Shown here: positions 49,403-58,601 of the stretch, one piece after another | Layout: each line of letters opens with the position of its first letter | Position numbering within the stretch: the stretch's first letter is position 1 | Notes under the pieces: generated by a model | Told to the model about the DNA's origin: nothing | The model's database searches: none | Seen by the model: only the letters and a program-made list of their open reading frames with translations | Translations under genes and position numbers: made by a program | Assembly (NCBI RefSeq): GCF_000146345.1 | Contig: NZ_GL397071.1 | Coordinates: forward strand, 1,734,645-1,798,644 | Source of the DNA: Peptoniphilus duerdenii ATCC BAA-1640 | GTDB taxonomy: Bacteria; Bacillota; Clostridia; Tissierellales; Peptoniphilaceae | DNA: 64,000 nucleotides | Direction of reading: 5' to 3'

Positions 49403-49714
49403 TTATTTTTTCTTGCTGTCGAATTTTATTCCTATTCTTTCAAGAACTAGTTTATATCCGTCAGAACCATAGTTAAGTGATCTATTTATTCTAGATATTG
49501 TAGCTGTTGAAGCACCTGTTTCTTCTTCGATTTCATGGTAAGTTTTGTTTTGTACAAGTAATTTAACTACTTCAAGTCTTTGTGCAATTGCTTGAATTTC
49601 TTTAACTGTACAAATATCTTCGAAGAATCTGTAACATTCTTCCATATTTTTTAATTGAAGAACCGCTTCAAAAAATCCGTCTGTTTGTTCGTTCTTAATT
49701 TTAGAGCTATACAT
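49403..49714 (-). CDS. YerC/YecD-type TrpR-like DNA-binding protein
   Basis: 103 residues. FFEDICTVKEIQAIAQRLEV, LLVQNKTYHEIEEETGASTA and ATISRINRSLNYGSDGYKLV are the TrpR-superfamily HTH as in B. subtilis YerC, a small regulator linked to PcrA and nucleotide-related genes. AGGAGGATTTAA precedes the ATG. Monocistronic by its terminator and gaps. Confidence 0.9.
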   Translation of the reverse strand: MYSSKIKNEQTDGFFEAVLQLKNMEECYRFFEDICTVKEIQAIAQRLEVVKLLVQNKTYHEIEEETGASTATISRINRSLNYGSDGYKLVLERIGIKFDSKKK

Positions 49715-49914
49715 TTAAATCCTCCTTTTTGTAAGTTTTATACTAACAGTTTTACACGTTAAAGTCAATATGTAATACTATCTTTTCTTTCTAACATTTT
49801 AACATACAAAGCACTTTAATGTGTGAAAAATTTGTGAATTATACTATTAATATTTTACCGCATAAAAAAACTCCTTCCTTTTAGAAAAGAGTTTTAATAT
49901 ATCTTTTAAAATAA

Positions 49915-50460
49915 TTAGTAAGCTACGAACTTTGAAGATTTTGTATGACAGATTGGGCAAGATTCTTCGTTTGCATCGAATGTGATATATCCACATACTG
50001 GGCAAAGTAGAATATTTTCTGCTTTTAAGTCATGTCCTGCATCTACGTCTTTCTTAGCTTCTAGATATCTTTCTTCGTGTACTTTTTCAGCTTCAACTGC
50101 AAATCTCATTGCACGTACAGCTTCTTTTTCTTCTTGGAATTCAGCAACTGCAATATATGCTGGATACATTTGAGTAAATTCAAATCTTTCTCCATCTGCT
50201 GCTGCTTGAAGATTTTCTGATGTAGTTCCAAGTCCAAATCCTGCTCCTGATGTAACTGAGAAATCACCCTTTACATCTTTTAGAGCTTTGAAGTGTAGTG
50301 TTGCGTGAACTGCTTCAGCTTCTGATGTAGCATCAAATAATCTCTTTACATTTGGGAATCCTTGTTTTTCAGCTTCGTTTCCCCAAATTCTATATCTCAT
50401 ATGTGCTTGAGATTCTCCACCAAATGCTGATCTTAAGTTTTCACTTGTCATTGCGTTCAT
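49915..50460 (-). CDS. Rubrerythrin
   Basis: 181 residues. Di-iron four-helix domain with AFGGESQAHMRYRIWGNEAE, SEAEAVHATLH and VEAEKVHEERYLEAKKD, then a rubredoxin-like C-terminus C-P-V-C-G...C-P-I-C-H. It reduces hydrogen peroxide with electrons from the rubredoxin site and marks an anaerobic lifestyle. AGGAGGTATTATT precedes the ATG. Confidence 0.95.
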   Translation of the reverse strand: MNAMTSENLRSAFGGESQAHMRYRIWGNEAEKQGFPNVKRLFDATSEAEAVHATLHFKALKDVKGDFSVTSGAGFGLGTTSENLQAAADGERFEFTQMYPAYIAVAEFQEEKEAVRAMRFAVEAEKVHEERYLEAKKDVDAGHDLKAENILLCPVCGYITFDANEESCPICHTKSSKFVAY

Positions 50461-50563
50461 AATAATACCTCCTAAAATTTTATACCTTTACTTGTATATA
50501 ATACTATATTAGGAGGTTTTATTCAAGATTTTATAGTAAAAATGGGCTTATCAAATCATAAGC

Positions 50564-51631
50564 TTAATCCATATTTTCAATTTTTTTAGCTTCATAATAT
50601 TGAGTTAGTGCATCTATTATTTCGTCTAAATCACCATTGTTTATGGCATCTATTCTATGGGAAGTAAGTCCGATTCTATGGTCTGTCACCCTACCTTGTG
50701 GATAGTTGTAGGTCCTTATTCTTTCTGATCTATCTCCACTACCAATTTGACTTCTCTTCTCTGCACTAAGTTCTTGAGCTTGCTTTTGAAGTTCCAAGTC
50801 ATAGAGTTTTGTCTTTAGAATCTTCATAGCTTTCTCTTTATTTTTAAGCTGTGACTTTTCATCTTGGCAAGAAATTACAATTCCAGTTGGTAAGTGTGTG
50901 ATTCTAACAGCTGAGTCAGTGGTGTTTACAGATTGTCCACCATTACCAGAAGATCTAAACACATCGACTCTAATATCAGATGGGTCTATTTCAATTTCTA
51001 CATCTTCTGCTTCCGGTAGCACTGCAACCGTTGCGGTACTAGTATGGATTCTACCAGAACTTTCTGTTTCAGGAACCCTTTGAACTCTGTGCACTCCTGA
51101 TTCATATTTTAATTTAGAGTAGGCCCCCTTACCTTCTATCATAAATACTACTTCTTTGTAACCGCCTATTCCAATTTCATTGGTGCTCATGATATCTGTT
51201 TTGAATCCGCATTTTTCTGCATACATTAGGTACTGTCTTAGAAGTACACCTGCAAATAGTGCAGCTTCATCTCCACCTGCTCCAGCTCTAATCTCAACTA
51301 TTACGTTTTTGTTGTCATTAGGATCTTTTGGAACTAAAAGTCTCTTTAATTCTTCAGTTACTTTTTCTAATTCTTGTTCTATGTTTTTTATATCATCTTT
51401 TACCAGTTGAAGCATGTCGTCGTCAAGATCTTCTGTGAGAAGTTCTTTGTTTCCACTTAAATCTTCTTCTAGTTTTTTATATTCTCTATACTTGTGTACA
51501 ATAGGCTCTAGTTCTGCGTGTTCTATTGCCGTTTTTTGGTATAGTGCAGAGTTATTTATAACATCTACATTCACTAAGTCTTTTTCAAGTTCTACATAGC
51601 GATCTTCAAACACTTGTATATTCTCAAACAT
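50564..51631 (-). CDS. prfA: Peptide chain release factor 1
   Basis: 355 residues. GGQ motif in [40 protein letters not shown] contains the PxT-region (P-E-T) for UAA/UAG recognition and the class I consensus. Followed by its modifying enzyme gene order prmC-prfA seen from the minus strand with 4 nt between: rpmE, prmC, prfA in the direction of transcription. Confidence 0.97.
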   Translation of the reverse strand: MFENIQVFEDRYVELEKDLVNVDVINNSALYQKTAIEHAELEPIVHKYREYKKLEEDLSGNKELLTEDLDDDMLQLVKDDIKNIEQELEKVTEELKRLLVPKDPNDNKNVIVEIRAGAGGDEAALFAGVLLRQYLMYAEKCGFKTDIMSTNEIGIGGYKEVVFMIEGKGAYSKLKYESGVHRVQRVPETESSGRIHTSTATVAVLPEAEDVEIEIDPSDIRVDVFRSSGNGGQSVNTTDSAVRITHLPTGIVISCQDEKSQLKNKEKAMKILKTKLYDLELQKQAQELSAEKRSQIGSGDRSERIRTYNYPQGRVTDHRIGLTSHRIDAINNGDLDEIIDALTQYYEAKKIENMD

Positions 51632-51635
51632 TTTA

Positions 51636-52439
51636 TCACCTCATTATTACTACTCTTGGAAGTCCATTTAAATCTTTTATGATTTCAGCCCCTAATTTTT
51701 CAAAGAACTCTCCTTGATCATGGCCTATTTCAAATATTAAATATCCGCCTTCATTCAAATAATCTCTATATTCTGAAATAATCTTTTTATAGAAATCAAG
51801 TCCATCTTCTCCACCATCAAGTGCAAGCCTTGGTTCATAGTCTGTAATCTCAACCTGTAAATTTAAAATCTCATGAGACTTTATATATGGAGGGTTTGAA
51901 TAGATTATATCGTATTTTCCTTCTACATTTTCAAATAAATCCGAATATTTAACTTCTACATTTTTTAAGTTTAAGTTTTCTATATTTAGCTTAGTGCATT
52001 CTAGAGCATCTTCTGAAATATCTACTCCATAACATTTAGCGTCACTATTCTTAGCAACGCTACATATCACCGCGCCAGATCCTACTCCCAATTCCAAAAA
52101 TTTATCCCCAGATTTTAGTCTCTTTAGAATGTTTTCTACAGATACTTCAGTATCTGGTCTTGGAATTAGTACCTTGCCCTTTAGAAGAATGTCTAGACCA
52201 TAAAATTCACTATGACCTAGTATATACTGTAGTGGTTCTCCATGCTTTCTTCTATTTAAAATATCTATGATCTCTTCTTCTTTTTCTTTATTTAATTCTT
52301 GTTCTTCATTTAAAATTAGGTAGGTCATAGAAACATCGAGCACTTCCATTAAAATCCTTCTAGATTCTATAAATGGATCTGTAAACTCTATATTTTCTAA
52401 ACCATCTACTAATATTTTCTGTATATCTTTTAATTTCAT
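51636..52439 (-). CDS. prmC: Release factor glutamine methyltransferase PrmC
   Basis: 267 residues. An N-terminal helical domain, [27 protein letters not shown], the SAM loop [12 protein letters not shown] and the N-P-P-Y catalytic motif in [11 protein letters not shown]. It methylates Gln of the GGQ loop in RF1/RF2; prfA follows 4 nt downstream, so enzyme and substrate are co-expressed. Confidence 0.96.
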   Translation of the reverse strand: MKLKDIQKILVDGLENIEFTDPFIESRRILMEVLDVSMTYLILNEEQELNKEKEEEIIDILNRRKHGEPLQYILGHSEFYGLDILLKGKVLIPRPDTEVSVENILKRLKSGDKFLELGVGSGAVICSVAKNSDAKCYGVDISEDALECTKLNIENLNLKNVEVKYSDLFENVEGKYDIIYSNPPYIKSHEILNLQVEITDYEPRLALDGGEDGLDFYKKIISEYRDYLNEGGYLIFEIGHDQGEFFEKLGAEIIKDLNGLPRVVIMR

Positions 52440-52445
52440 AATTTA

Positions 52446-52474
52446 AAAAAGGGAAGTTAAAAAACCTCCCCTTA
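52446..52474 (-). terminator. Hairpin between rpmE and prmC
   Basis: Minus direction: GGGGAGG, T-rich loop, CTTCCC and T6. It lies in the 38-bp gap, so rpmE is probably partly uncoupled from prmC-prfA. Confidence 0.7.
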
Positions 52475-52477
52475 AAC

Positions 52478-52678
52478 TTATTTTCTTCCGAATTTCTTGT
52501 TGAATTTTTCAATACGTCCGCCATGGTCAGTAAACTTTTGTTTTCCAGTGTAGAATGGATGACACTCTGAGCAAACTTCAACCTTTAAATCTTCTTTAAC
52601 AGAACCAGTTTTAAAGGTATTTCCACAAGCGCAGGTTACAGTTGCTTCTTTATATTCTGGATGAATTCCTTGTTTCAT
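52478..52678 (-). CDS. rpmE: Ribosomal protein bL31 (zinc form)
   Basis: 66 residues: [20 protein letters not shown], then [20 protein letters not shown] and [14 protein letters not shown]. The C-x-C and C-x-x-C cysteines are those of the zinc-binding (C+) bL31. GGAGGTAGAAAAC precedes the ATG. Confidence 0.96.
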   Translation of the reverse strand: MKQGIHPEYKEATVTCACGNTFKTGSVKEDLKVEVCSECHPFYTGKQKFTDHGGRIEKFNKKFGRK

Positions 52679-52760
52679 GTTTTCTACCTCCTATTCTCCA
52701 TTAAAATATTATAACAAAATTTCTTTTGTTTAACAAGCTTTTTACTTGTAAGTAAATCAT

Positions 52761-52790
52761 TAAAATAGCTGTATCACTGATACAGCTAAA
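52761..52790 (-). terminator. Hairpin after the HU-like gene
   Basis: AGCTGTATC (52767-52775) with GATACAGCT (52779-52787), a perfect 9-bp stem with a 3-nt loop; the T-tract in the minus direction is short (ATTTTA). Confidence 0.65.
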
Positions 52791-52795
52791 AAAAC

Positions 52796-53074
52796 TTATT
52801 TATTAACAGCTTCTTTAAGTGCTTTTCCTGATCTGAATACAGGTGCTTTTGAAGCAGGAATTTTAATAACTTCTTCAGGGTTTCTTGGGTTTCTTCCTTC
52901 TCTTGCTTTTCTTTCTCTAACTTCGAAAGTTCCAAATCCTACAAGTTGTACTTTTTCTCCGCTTGCAAGTGCGTCTTGAACAGTTGTAAGGAAACCGTTA
53001 AGAGCCATTTCTGCATCTTTTTTTGTTAAATTACTTTTTTCTGCAATATTTGCAATTAATTCTGCTTTATTCAT
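52796..53074 (-). CDS. HU-family DNA-binding protein
   Basis: 92 residues: NKAELIANIAEKSNLTKKDA, VQLVGFGTFEVRERKAREGR, NPRNPEEVIKIPASKAPVFR. The GFGTFEVR and G-R-N-P motifs are those of HU. It bends and compacts chromosomal DNA as a dimer. AGGAGGATGTA precedes the ATG. Confidence 0.96.
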   Translation of the reverse strand: MNKAELIANIAEKSNLTKKDAEMALNGFLTTVQDALASGEKVQLVGFGTFEVRERKAREGRNPRNPEEVIKIPASKAPVFRSGKALKEAVNK

Positions 53075-53198
53075 TACATCCTCCTAATTAATGAAAATTT
53101 CAATTTTTTAAATTGATGATAATCATCTGTATATCTGTAATTATACAATAGTTTCTCTATTTTTCCAATAGTTTTATGCGAAAAACTATAATAAATGG

Positions 53199-54017
53199 CT
53201 ATTTTTTTGAGATTTTATCAAATATCTCACTCATTTCCCAATAACCATACCTATTTCCCACCCGGATCTTGTTCCAAATGGTCATAAATTCATCGGAAAT
53301 TTCTTCTAGACTTTCATCAACTTCTACTTCTTTTAAAATTTTTTCCAAATCTAGAATAGTTTTTATATCTGATTTTGGAATAAATAGACATGTTCTATGA
53401 TTTACAAAGTGACCTCTGTCCAAATCTTCTATCTTTAACTTCTTTCCACTTTCACTTTCAAGTCCAGCGTCCACTACCAAGTAGACTTCATATTCATCTC
53501 CATAAATTGAAGAAAGCAAAAGTTTCATATCTGATAGAATTCTTTCGTTGTAGACCTGTGTTATTATTATATGTTTCTTTGGATCTATCATTAAATCGCT
53601 TATTTCAAGAGCATCTAAGAGAATAAATCCTTCTGAAATATCTTTTTTTACAATATTTAAGGTCGGTTCTATAAAACTAAGCCCACTTATTATCTTATAC
53701 TCTACTCCAGATTCTATTAGCATTCTCACTGTTCTTTCTGCAACAAGTGGATGTCCTGGCACAGAATAATTAATATCCCCGGACTTTTCTTCTTCTAAAA
53801 GTGTACTTACTATTTTCTTATAAACTTCGTCAAAACTCTCTGCATCTTCGTAGTAGTCATCAAATGAAGCGTATGGGATATTTTCAATTTCAAAATATTT
53901 TATCGCTTCTGTTTCCTTTGTCCTTGTGAAGTTTCTGTTTCCATTTTTTAAAGTTCTACAAGCTTCTAATGTCAGTTCTTCGTAGGATCCTGCTCCTAAA
54001 CCAATTATATTAATCAT
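53199..54017 (-). CDS. YabN-like tetrapyrrole-methylase-family protein without a MazG domain
   Basis: 272 residues. INIIGLGAGSYEELTLEACR, INYSVPGHPLVAERTVRMLI and ISGLSFIEPTLN are the SAM-binding landmarks of the tetrapyrrole methylase fold as in the N-terminal half of YabN. YabN normally continues into a MazG pyrophosphatase; here only about 40 residues follow (DESLEEISDEFMTIWNKIRV). Its true substrate is unclear. Coupled by a 4-nt overlap to the nitroreductase gene. Confidence 0.82.
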   Translation of the reverse strand: MINIIGLGAGSYEELTLEACRTLKNGNRNFTRTKETEAIKYFEIENIPYASFDDYYEDAESFDEVYKKIVSTLLEEEKSGDINYSVPGHPLVAERTVRMLIESGVEYKIISGLSFIEPTLNIVKKDISEGFILLDALEISDLMIDPKKHIIITQVYNERILSDMKLLLSSIYGDEYEVYLVVDAGLESESGKKLKIEDLDRGHFVNHRTCLFIPKSDIKTILDLEKILKEVEVDESLEEISDEFMTIWNKIRVGNRYGYWEMSEIFDKISKK

Positions 54018-54532
54018 ATTATTCTAAATACTTCCTCAACTGATTTCTTCTTAGCTGGTTCTCTGTCTTTTTCTGGGTAACCCATGGCAATTAAAAGTCT
54101 AATTGGAGATTTTGTTCCTATGATTTTTTGGATACTCTTCTCATCGAACATTCCTAGTATACAAGTTCCAAGTCCTTTCGACTTTGCGGCAAGACAGATA
54201 TTTTGTGTCATTATTCCTATATCTATTGAGCGAAAATCTATATCTGTTATTTTATTTCCTGCTTTTGCAGTAAGATTATAGCTATCTTCTTCGATTATAA
54301 ATATAACTTTTGCTTTCTCTGCAAATTTATTCATTGCCATCTTTCTTTGACTAGCTATGAGTTTTGCTTTTTCTTTTGTAGCTACGGTTATTTTATATGG
54401 CATTGAGTTACATGCAGATGGAGCGTTTATCGCCATATCTAAAATTTCTTTAAGTACACCGTCTTCTACTTCTCTAGTTTCATCAAACTGTCTAAGGGAG
54501 TACCTACTTTTTATTACTTCTTCAAAATTCAT
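54014..54532 (-). CDS. Nitroreductase family protein
   Basis: 172 residues from the ATG at 54532 (GGAGAG upstream). FEEVIKSRYSLRQFDETREV, INAPSACNSMPYKITVATKE, DIGIMTQNICLAAKSKGLGT and LLIAMGYPEKD are the FMN-binding nitroreductase landmarks. It likely acts as a flavin-dependent NAD(P)H oxidoreductase. Overlaps the end of the YnbB-like gene by 11 nt. Confidence 0.92.
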   Translation of the reverse strand: MNFEEVIKSRYSLRQFDETREVEDGVLKEILDMAINAPSACNSMPYKITVATKEKAKLIASQRKMAMNKFAEKAKVIFIIEEDSYNLTAKAGNKITDIDFRSIDIGIMTQNICLAAKSKGLGTCILGMFDEKSIQKIIGTKSPIRLLIAMGYPEKDREPAKKKSVEEVFRII

Positions 54533-55847
54533 AATCAAACTCTCCACTTTCTCTAATCTTATTTAAAATATTTAAAACTGCTATCTTCACATGGTCATAG
54601 GTAAGTCCGCCTTGAAAGTACACGTAGTATGGCTCTCTCATCGGACCATCTGCACTTAATTCAATGGAGGAGCCTTCTATGAAGTCACCTGCCGCCATGA
54701 TTACTTGATCTTCATACCCTGGCATATCCCAAGCAACTGGTGTGAACTGTGAATCAACAGGGCTTGAATCTTGGACAGCTTCACAAAAAATTTCAACGAG
54801 CCTTCTATCTTTAAGTTCTATTGCAGTTACTATGTCTGAACGTTTATCTGTTGATTTTGGAATAGAGTTAAAGCCCATCTTCTCAAAACATTTTGAAACT
54901 AAATTGGCACCTAGTAGCGCATCATATACTACCTTTGGAGCTATAAATAATCCTTGAAGGATCTGCCTTGTCATCCCAAAGGTTAGACCGCATTCTCTAC
55001 CTATCCCAGGCGCTGTAAGTCGATTGGCACATCTTTCTACCAAGTCTTCTCTTCCAGCCACATATCCTCCAGAAAAAGCTAGCCCTCCACCAGGATTCTT
55101 AATTAAAGATCCTGCCATTAAATCTGCTCCAACTTCAAGAGGTTCTTTGTAATCTGTGAACTCTCCGTAACAGTTATCTATAAAGATTATTACGTCTTTA
55201 TTTATCTTTCTTACTATATTTATTGCGTCTTCTATTTCATCGATAGTTAGTGCTCTTCTGTCAGAGTATCCAGTAGATCTTTGTATAGCTACAATCTTTG
55301 TGTTGTCTTGGAACTTTTCCTTGACGTTTTCGAAGCTTACCACTCCATTTTCAAGTTCAGCGTAGGAAAATTCGATTCCTATATCCTTCATAGATCCAGG
55401 TTCTTCTCCTGTAACTCCTATTACTTTTAGAAGTGTATCGTAAGGCTTTCCAGTGATGTATAGTAGATGATCTCCTGCTTTTAAATTTGATAGTAGGGCC
55501 AGTGAAATTGCATGGGTTCCACTTACAATATTTGGTCTTACCAATGTGGACTGTGCCTTAAATACATCTGTGTAGATGGCTTCAACCTTATCTCTTCCTA
55601 TATCTCCATATCCATATCCTGTTGTCCAGTTGAAATCTGTAGCAGCAAGATTGTTATTTTGCATCGCTTTTAGTATTTTAAGTTGGTTATATTCTTTTAT
55701 TTCTTTTAAGTATTCCATTTCCTTAAATACTTCGGATTCTCTAATCTGAACGAAGTCATAGATCTCTCTGCTGACTCCGTAACTTTCATTTATTAAATTA
55801 AAAAAACTTTCTTTCAATTTCTTCGAAAATTTCCTTTCTATCTTCAT
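54522..55847 (-). CDS. YnbB-like PLP-dependent enzyme (methionine gamma-lyase family)
   Basis: 441 residues. ATDFNWTTGYGYGDIGRDKV, RPNIVSGTHAISLALLSNL, IFIDNCYGEFTDYKEP and MAGSLIKNPGGGLAFSGGYV, with the PLP Lys in SLIKNPGG, match the aluminium-resistance/YnbB family. The reaction is uncertain; the family is of Cys/Met lyase fold. The ATG at 55847 has no clear ribosome site and overlaps miaA by 50 nt, so a later start (TTG at 55817) is possible. Order after miaA is conserved in Firmicutes. Confidence 0.9.
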   Translation of the reverse strand: MKIERKFSKKLKESFFNLINESYGVSREIYDFVQIRESEVFKEMEYLKEIKEYNQLKILKAMQNNNLAATDFNWTTGYGYGDIGRDKVEAIYTDVFKAQSTLVRPNIVSGTHAISLALLSNLKAGDHLLYITGKPYDTLLKVIGVTGEEPGSMKDIGIEFSYAELENGVVSFENVKEKFQDNTKIVAIQRSTGYSDRRALTIDEIEDAINIVRKINKDVIIFIDNCYGEFTDYKEPLEVGADLMAGSLIKNPGGGLAFSGGYVAGREDLVERCANRLTAPGIGRECGLTFGMTRQILQGLFIAPKVVYDALLGANLVSKCFEKMGFNSIPKSTDKRSDIVTAIELKDRRLVEIFCEAVQDSSPVDSQFTPVAWDMPGYEDQVIMAAGDFIEGSSIELSADGPMREPYYVYFQGGLTYDHVKIAVLNILNKIRESGEFDYEF

Positions 55848-56712
55848 TTAATGGATCGAACCATCTGATTCTTTCGTCTCTTCTAAACCAGGTGAGCTGT
55901 CTCTTTGCATAGTTTCTCGAAAATTGTTTCATCTTATCTACCGCAAATTCAAGATCCACTTTTCCTTCAAGGTACATAAGCATCTCCCTATATCCGATTG
56001 CCTTCATGGATTGGAAGTGTTCATCAATTCCCTTCTCATAGAGACTTTTGACCTCATCTAAAAATCCTTCTTCCATCATCATGTCAACTCTTCTATTTAT
56101 TCTGTCATAGAGAACTTCCCGGTCCGTATTAAGTCCTAACATATAGAGATTGTAATCAGTATTTTGTCTTCTAAAATCTTCTGTCTCTTTTTTTTCTCCA
56201 GAGTTTAGAATTTCCATAGCTCTTATGATTCTATGACGATTGTTTGGATGGATATTGTCTTCAAGTTTTGGGTCCAGCTCCACCATTTTCGCGTACAGAC
56301 TTTCCAAACCATGCTCATCGATATAACTGTCCAAGTACTTTCTATATTCATCGTCTTTTTCAATCTTTTGCATGGAAAAATCATAGACAATTGAGTTTAT
56401 ATAGAGACCTGTACCTCCTACCATTATTGGAAGCTTGCCTTCTTTATTTATTTCGCTTATCTTTTTTTTTGCAAGAGTCCTAAACTCTTCCACAGAGAAC
56501 TCGGCTTTTGGATCTAAAAAATCTATTAGATGGTGAGGTATCCCTTCCATCTCTTCTTCTGTTATTTTCCCAGTTCCTATGTCAAATCCTCTGTAGATTT
56601 GCATGGAGTCTGCACCAATTATTTCACCGTTATATTTTTTAGCTATTTCTATTGAAAGTGAAGTCTTTCCGATTCCTGTCGGTCCAAGAATAATCATTAA
56701 ATTCTCTTTCAT
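55798..56712 (-). CDS. miaA: tRNA dimethylallyltransferase MiaA
   Basis: 304 residues. P-loop GPTGIGKTSLSIEIAK, ADSMQIYRGFDIGTGK, PHHLIDFLDP, VGGTGLYI and HPNNRHRIIRAMEI. It adds dimethylallyl to A37 of UNN-reading tRNAs, which MiaB (gene nearby) then methylthiolates. Overlaps mutL by 4 nt. Confidence 0.97.
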   Translation of the reverse strand: MKENLMIILGPTGIGKTSLSIEIAKKYNGEIIGADSMQIYRGFDIGTGKITEEEMEGIPHHLIDFLDPKAEFSVEEFRTLAKKKISEINKEGKLPIMVGGTGLYINSIVYDFSMQKIEKDDEYRKYLDSYIDEHGLESLYAKMVELDPKLEDNIHPNNRHRIIRAMEILNSGEKKETEDFRRQNTDYNLYMLGLNTDREVLYDRINRRVDMMMEEGFLDEVKSLYEKGIDEHFQSMKAIGYREMLMYLEGKVDLEFAVDKMKQFSRNYAKRQLTWFRRDERIRWFDPLNEDRKEIFEEIERKFF

Positions 56713-58601
56713 CTTAAAAACAGCCTTTCTAAATCATATTTTTTAAGTTCTAATATGGTAGGTCTGCCATGTGGACAAGTAAGCGGATTGTCACAGTTTG
56801 ACAAAAGTTTTATGAGTTCTTTTATCTCTTCTATACTTAGACTATCTCCTGCCTTTACAGACGCCTTACATGCTTTGGTCATGATTTTGTAAGGATCTAC
56901 TTTGTAGAGATTGTCATATGAATCGGATAGAAGCTCATGGATAAAACCAAGTCCTGAAGGTTTTCCAAAGATAATAGGAATCTCCCTTAGAAGAAATGAT
57001 TTTTCTCCAAACTCTTCAAAATAAAATCCTAAATTCTTTAAATTTTCTGTATTTTCTAAAAGCACCTTTCTCTCCTCTGAAGTCACTTCAACTAAAAGTG
57101 GACTTAGAAGCACTTGTCTCTCGATGCTTTTTTCTTCAAATTCTCTCTTAAATTTTTCGTAGTTTATTCTCTCGTGGGCTGCGTGTTGGTCCACAATGTA
57201 GAATTTATCTTCGTAGGATTCAAAAATTAGGTATGTCTTAAAAAGGCTTCCCTTGTAGGTAGAATTTAAAAGATCTTTTAAAATTTGTGGTTTCTCTACT
57301 AGGTATTCATCTGATTTATCCGCCACATTGAAGGATATATTTTCATATTTAGTAATATTATTTGAAAGAGAGTCAGTGCATTTTTCTCTTTTCTCATCCT
57401 CAACTTCTAAAGAATCATATTCATGTGAAAAATCTATTCCGTCGATTACCTTTATAAATTCATTTGATGTATTGGTCTTCTCTGTCGGTCTGTTAAACCA
57501 AGTATCTTCTTCTGAATTTTCATTAGAATTATTATCAAAAGAATTATTATCGAAACTTCCAAACTCTTCGAAGATACTCTTTTCCTCTTTTTCTTCAAAA
57601 TTTACTTTGAAGATGGATGTGTTCTTGTATAACTTTTCTCTTACAAGCATATCCAAGATTTCAATCAATCTATTTTCGTTGGAAAGTTTAATCTCATGTT
57701 TCTTTGGATGGATATTTACATCCACAAGTTTTGGATCTATCTCAATATATAGTAGGTACACTGGAAATCTATTTAGTGGAATTAGAGATTTGTAGCTCTT
57801 TTCAATTGCCCTAGCGATTTCCAAGTTTTTTACAAACCTTCCATTTACAAATAGGTACTCGTGATTTCTCGTAGATCTGTAGAGCATATTGTTTGAGATG
57901 AAACCTTTAATCTTGTATCCTTCTTCCTCATGTTCTATTTCTACTAAGTTTCTCGTGATATCCGAACCGAGAACTGAATGGATATGATTTTTTAAATTTT
58001 CATTGGCAATGCTTGATACTACGACCTTTCCGTCTCTTACAAGGGTAAATGATATCTCTGATCTAGACAGAGATAGTTTCTCAACTACATCAAAGATATA
58101 TGAAAACTCCAAATTCTCACTCTTTAAATATTTTTTTCTAACCGGAGTGTTGTAAAATACATCTCTAATTATAAATGTAGTCCCTTCGTTAGATGCGATA
58201 TTTTTTTCACTTTTTATCTCTCCATTTTCAACTTCAACCACCGTCGCAGTTAAATCCGATTTTGTCTTAGTAATACAGGTGAGTTTTGAAACGTTTGAAA
58301 TAGAAGCCAGTGCCTCTCCCCTAAATCCTAATGAGTGAATGTTAAATAGATCATCAGAAGTTTTAAGTTTTGATGTGGCATGACGAAGAAAGGCATACTT
58401 CAAATCATCTTTTTCAATTCCAGAACCATCGTCTGAAACTCTAAGATAGTTTGCAGCACCATCCTTAACTTCTACGGTTATATTCTTCGCCCCCGCATCT
58501 ATGGAATTTTCAAGCAGTTCCTTTACAATTGACGCTGGATTTTCGATTATTTCTCCTGCAGCAATCTTGGAAACCGTGTATTCATCTAAAATATTAATCA
58601 T
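56709..58601 (-). CDS. mutL: DNA mismatch repair protein MutL
   Basis: 630 residues. GHKL ATPase: AAGEIIENPASIVKELLENS, DDGSGI and HATSKL, GFRGEALASIS. A linker rich in Asn/Glu (about 340-430), then the endonuclease motif DQHAAHERINYE with Asp471, His473, Glu477 and Glu482, and CPHGRPT near the end. It is therefore the nicking type found in bacteria without MutH. Overlaps mutS by 8 nt. Confidence 0.97.
   Translation of the reverse strand: MINILDEYTVSKIAAGEIIENPASIVKELLENSIDAGAKNITVEVKDGAANYLRVSDDGSGIEKDDLKYAFLRHATSKLKTSDDLFNIHSLGFRGEALASISNVSKLTCITKTKSDLTATVVEVENGEIKSEKNIASNEGTTFIIRDVFYNTPVRKKYLKSENLEFSYIFDVVEKLSLSRSEISFTLVRDGKVVVSSIANENLKNHIHSVLGSDITRNLVEIEHEEEGYKIKGFISNNMLYRSTRNHEYLFVNGRFVKNLEIARAIEKSYKSLIPLNRFPVYLLYIEIDPKLVDVNIHPKKHEIKLSNENRLIEILDMLVREKLYKNTSIFKVNFEEKEEKSIFEEFGSFDNNSFDNNSNENSEEDTWFNRPTEKTNTSNEFIKVIDGIDFSHEYDSLEVEDEKREKCTDSLSNNITKYENISFNVADKSDEYLVEKPQILKDLLNSTYKGSLFKTYLIFESYEDKFYIVDQHAAHERINYEKFKREFEEKSIERQVLLSPLLVEVTSEERKVLLENTENLKNLGFYFEEFGEKSFLLREIPIIFGKPSGLGFIHELLSDSYDNLYKVDPYKIMTKACKASVKAGDSLSIEEIKELIKLLSNCDNPLTCPHGRPTILELKKYDLERLFLR

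Noticed and set aside
53075..53198. Possible ncRNA or promoter element between the HU-like and YabN-like genes
   Set aside because: AT-rich spacer with no stable hairpin or clear -35/-10 pair.
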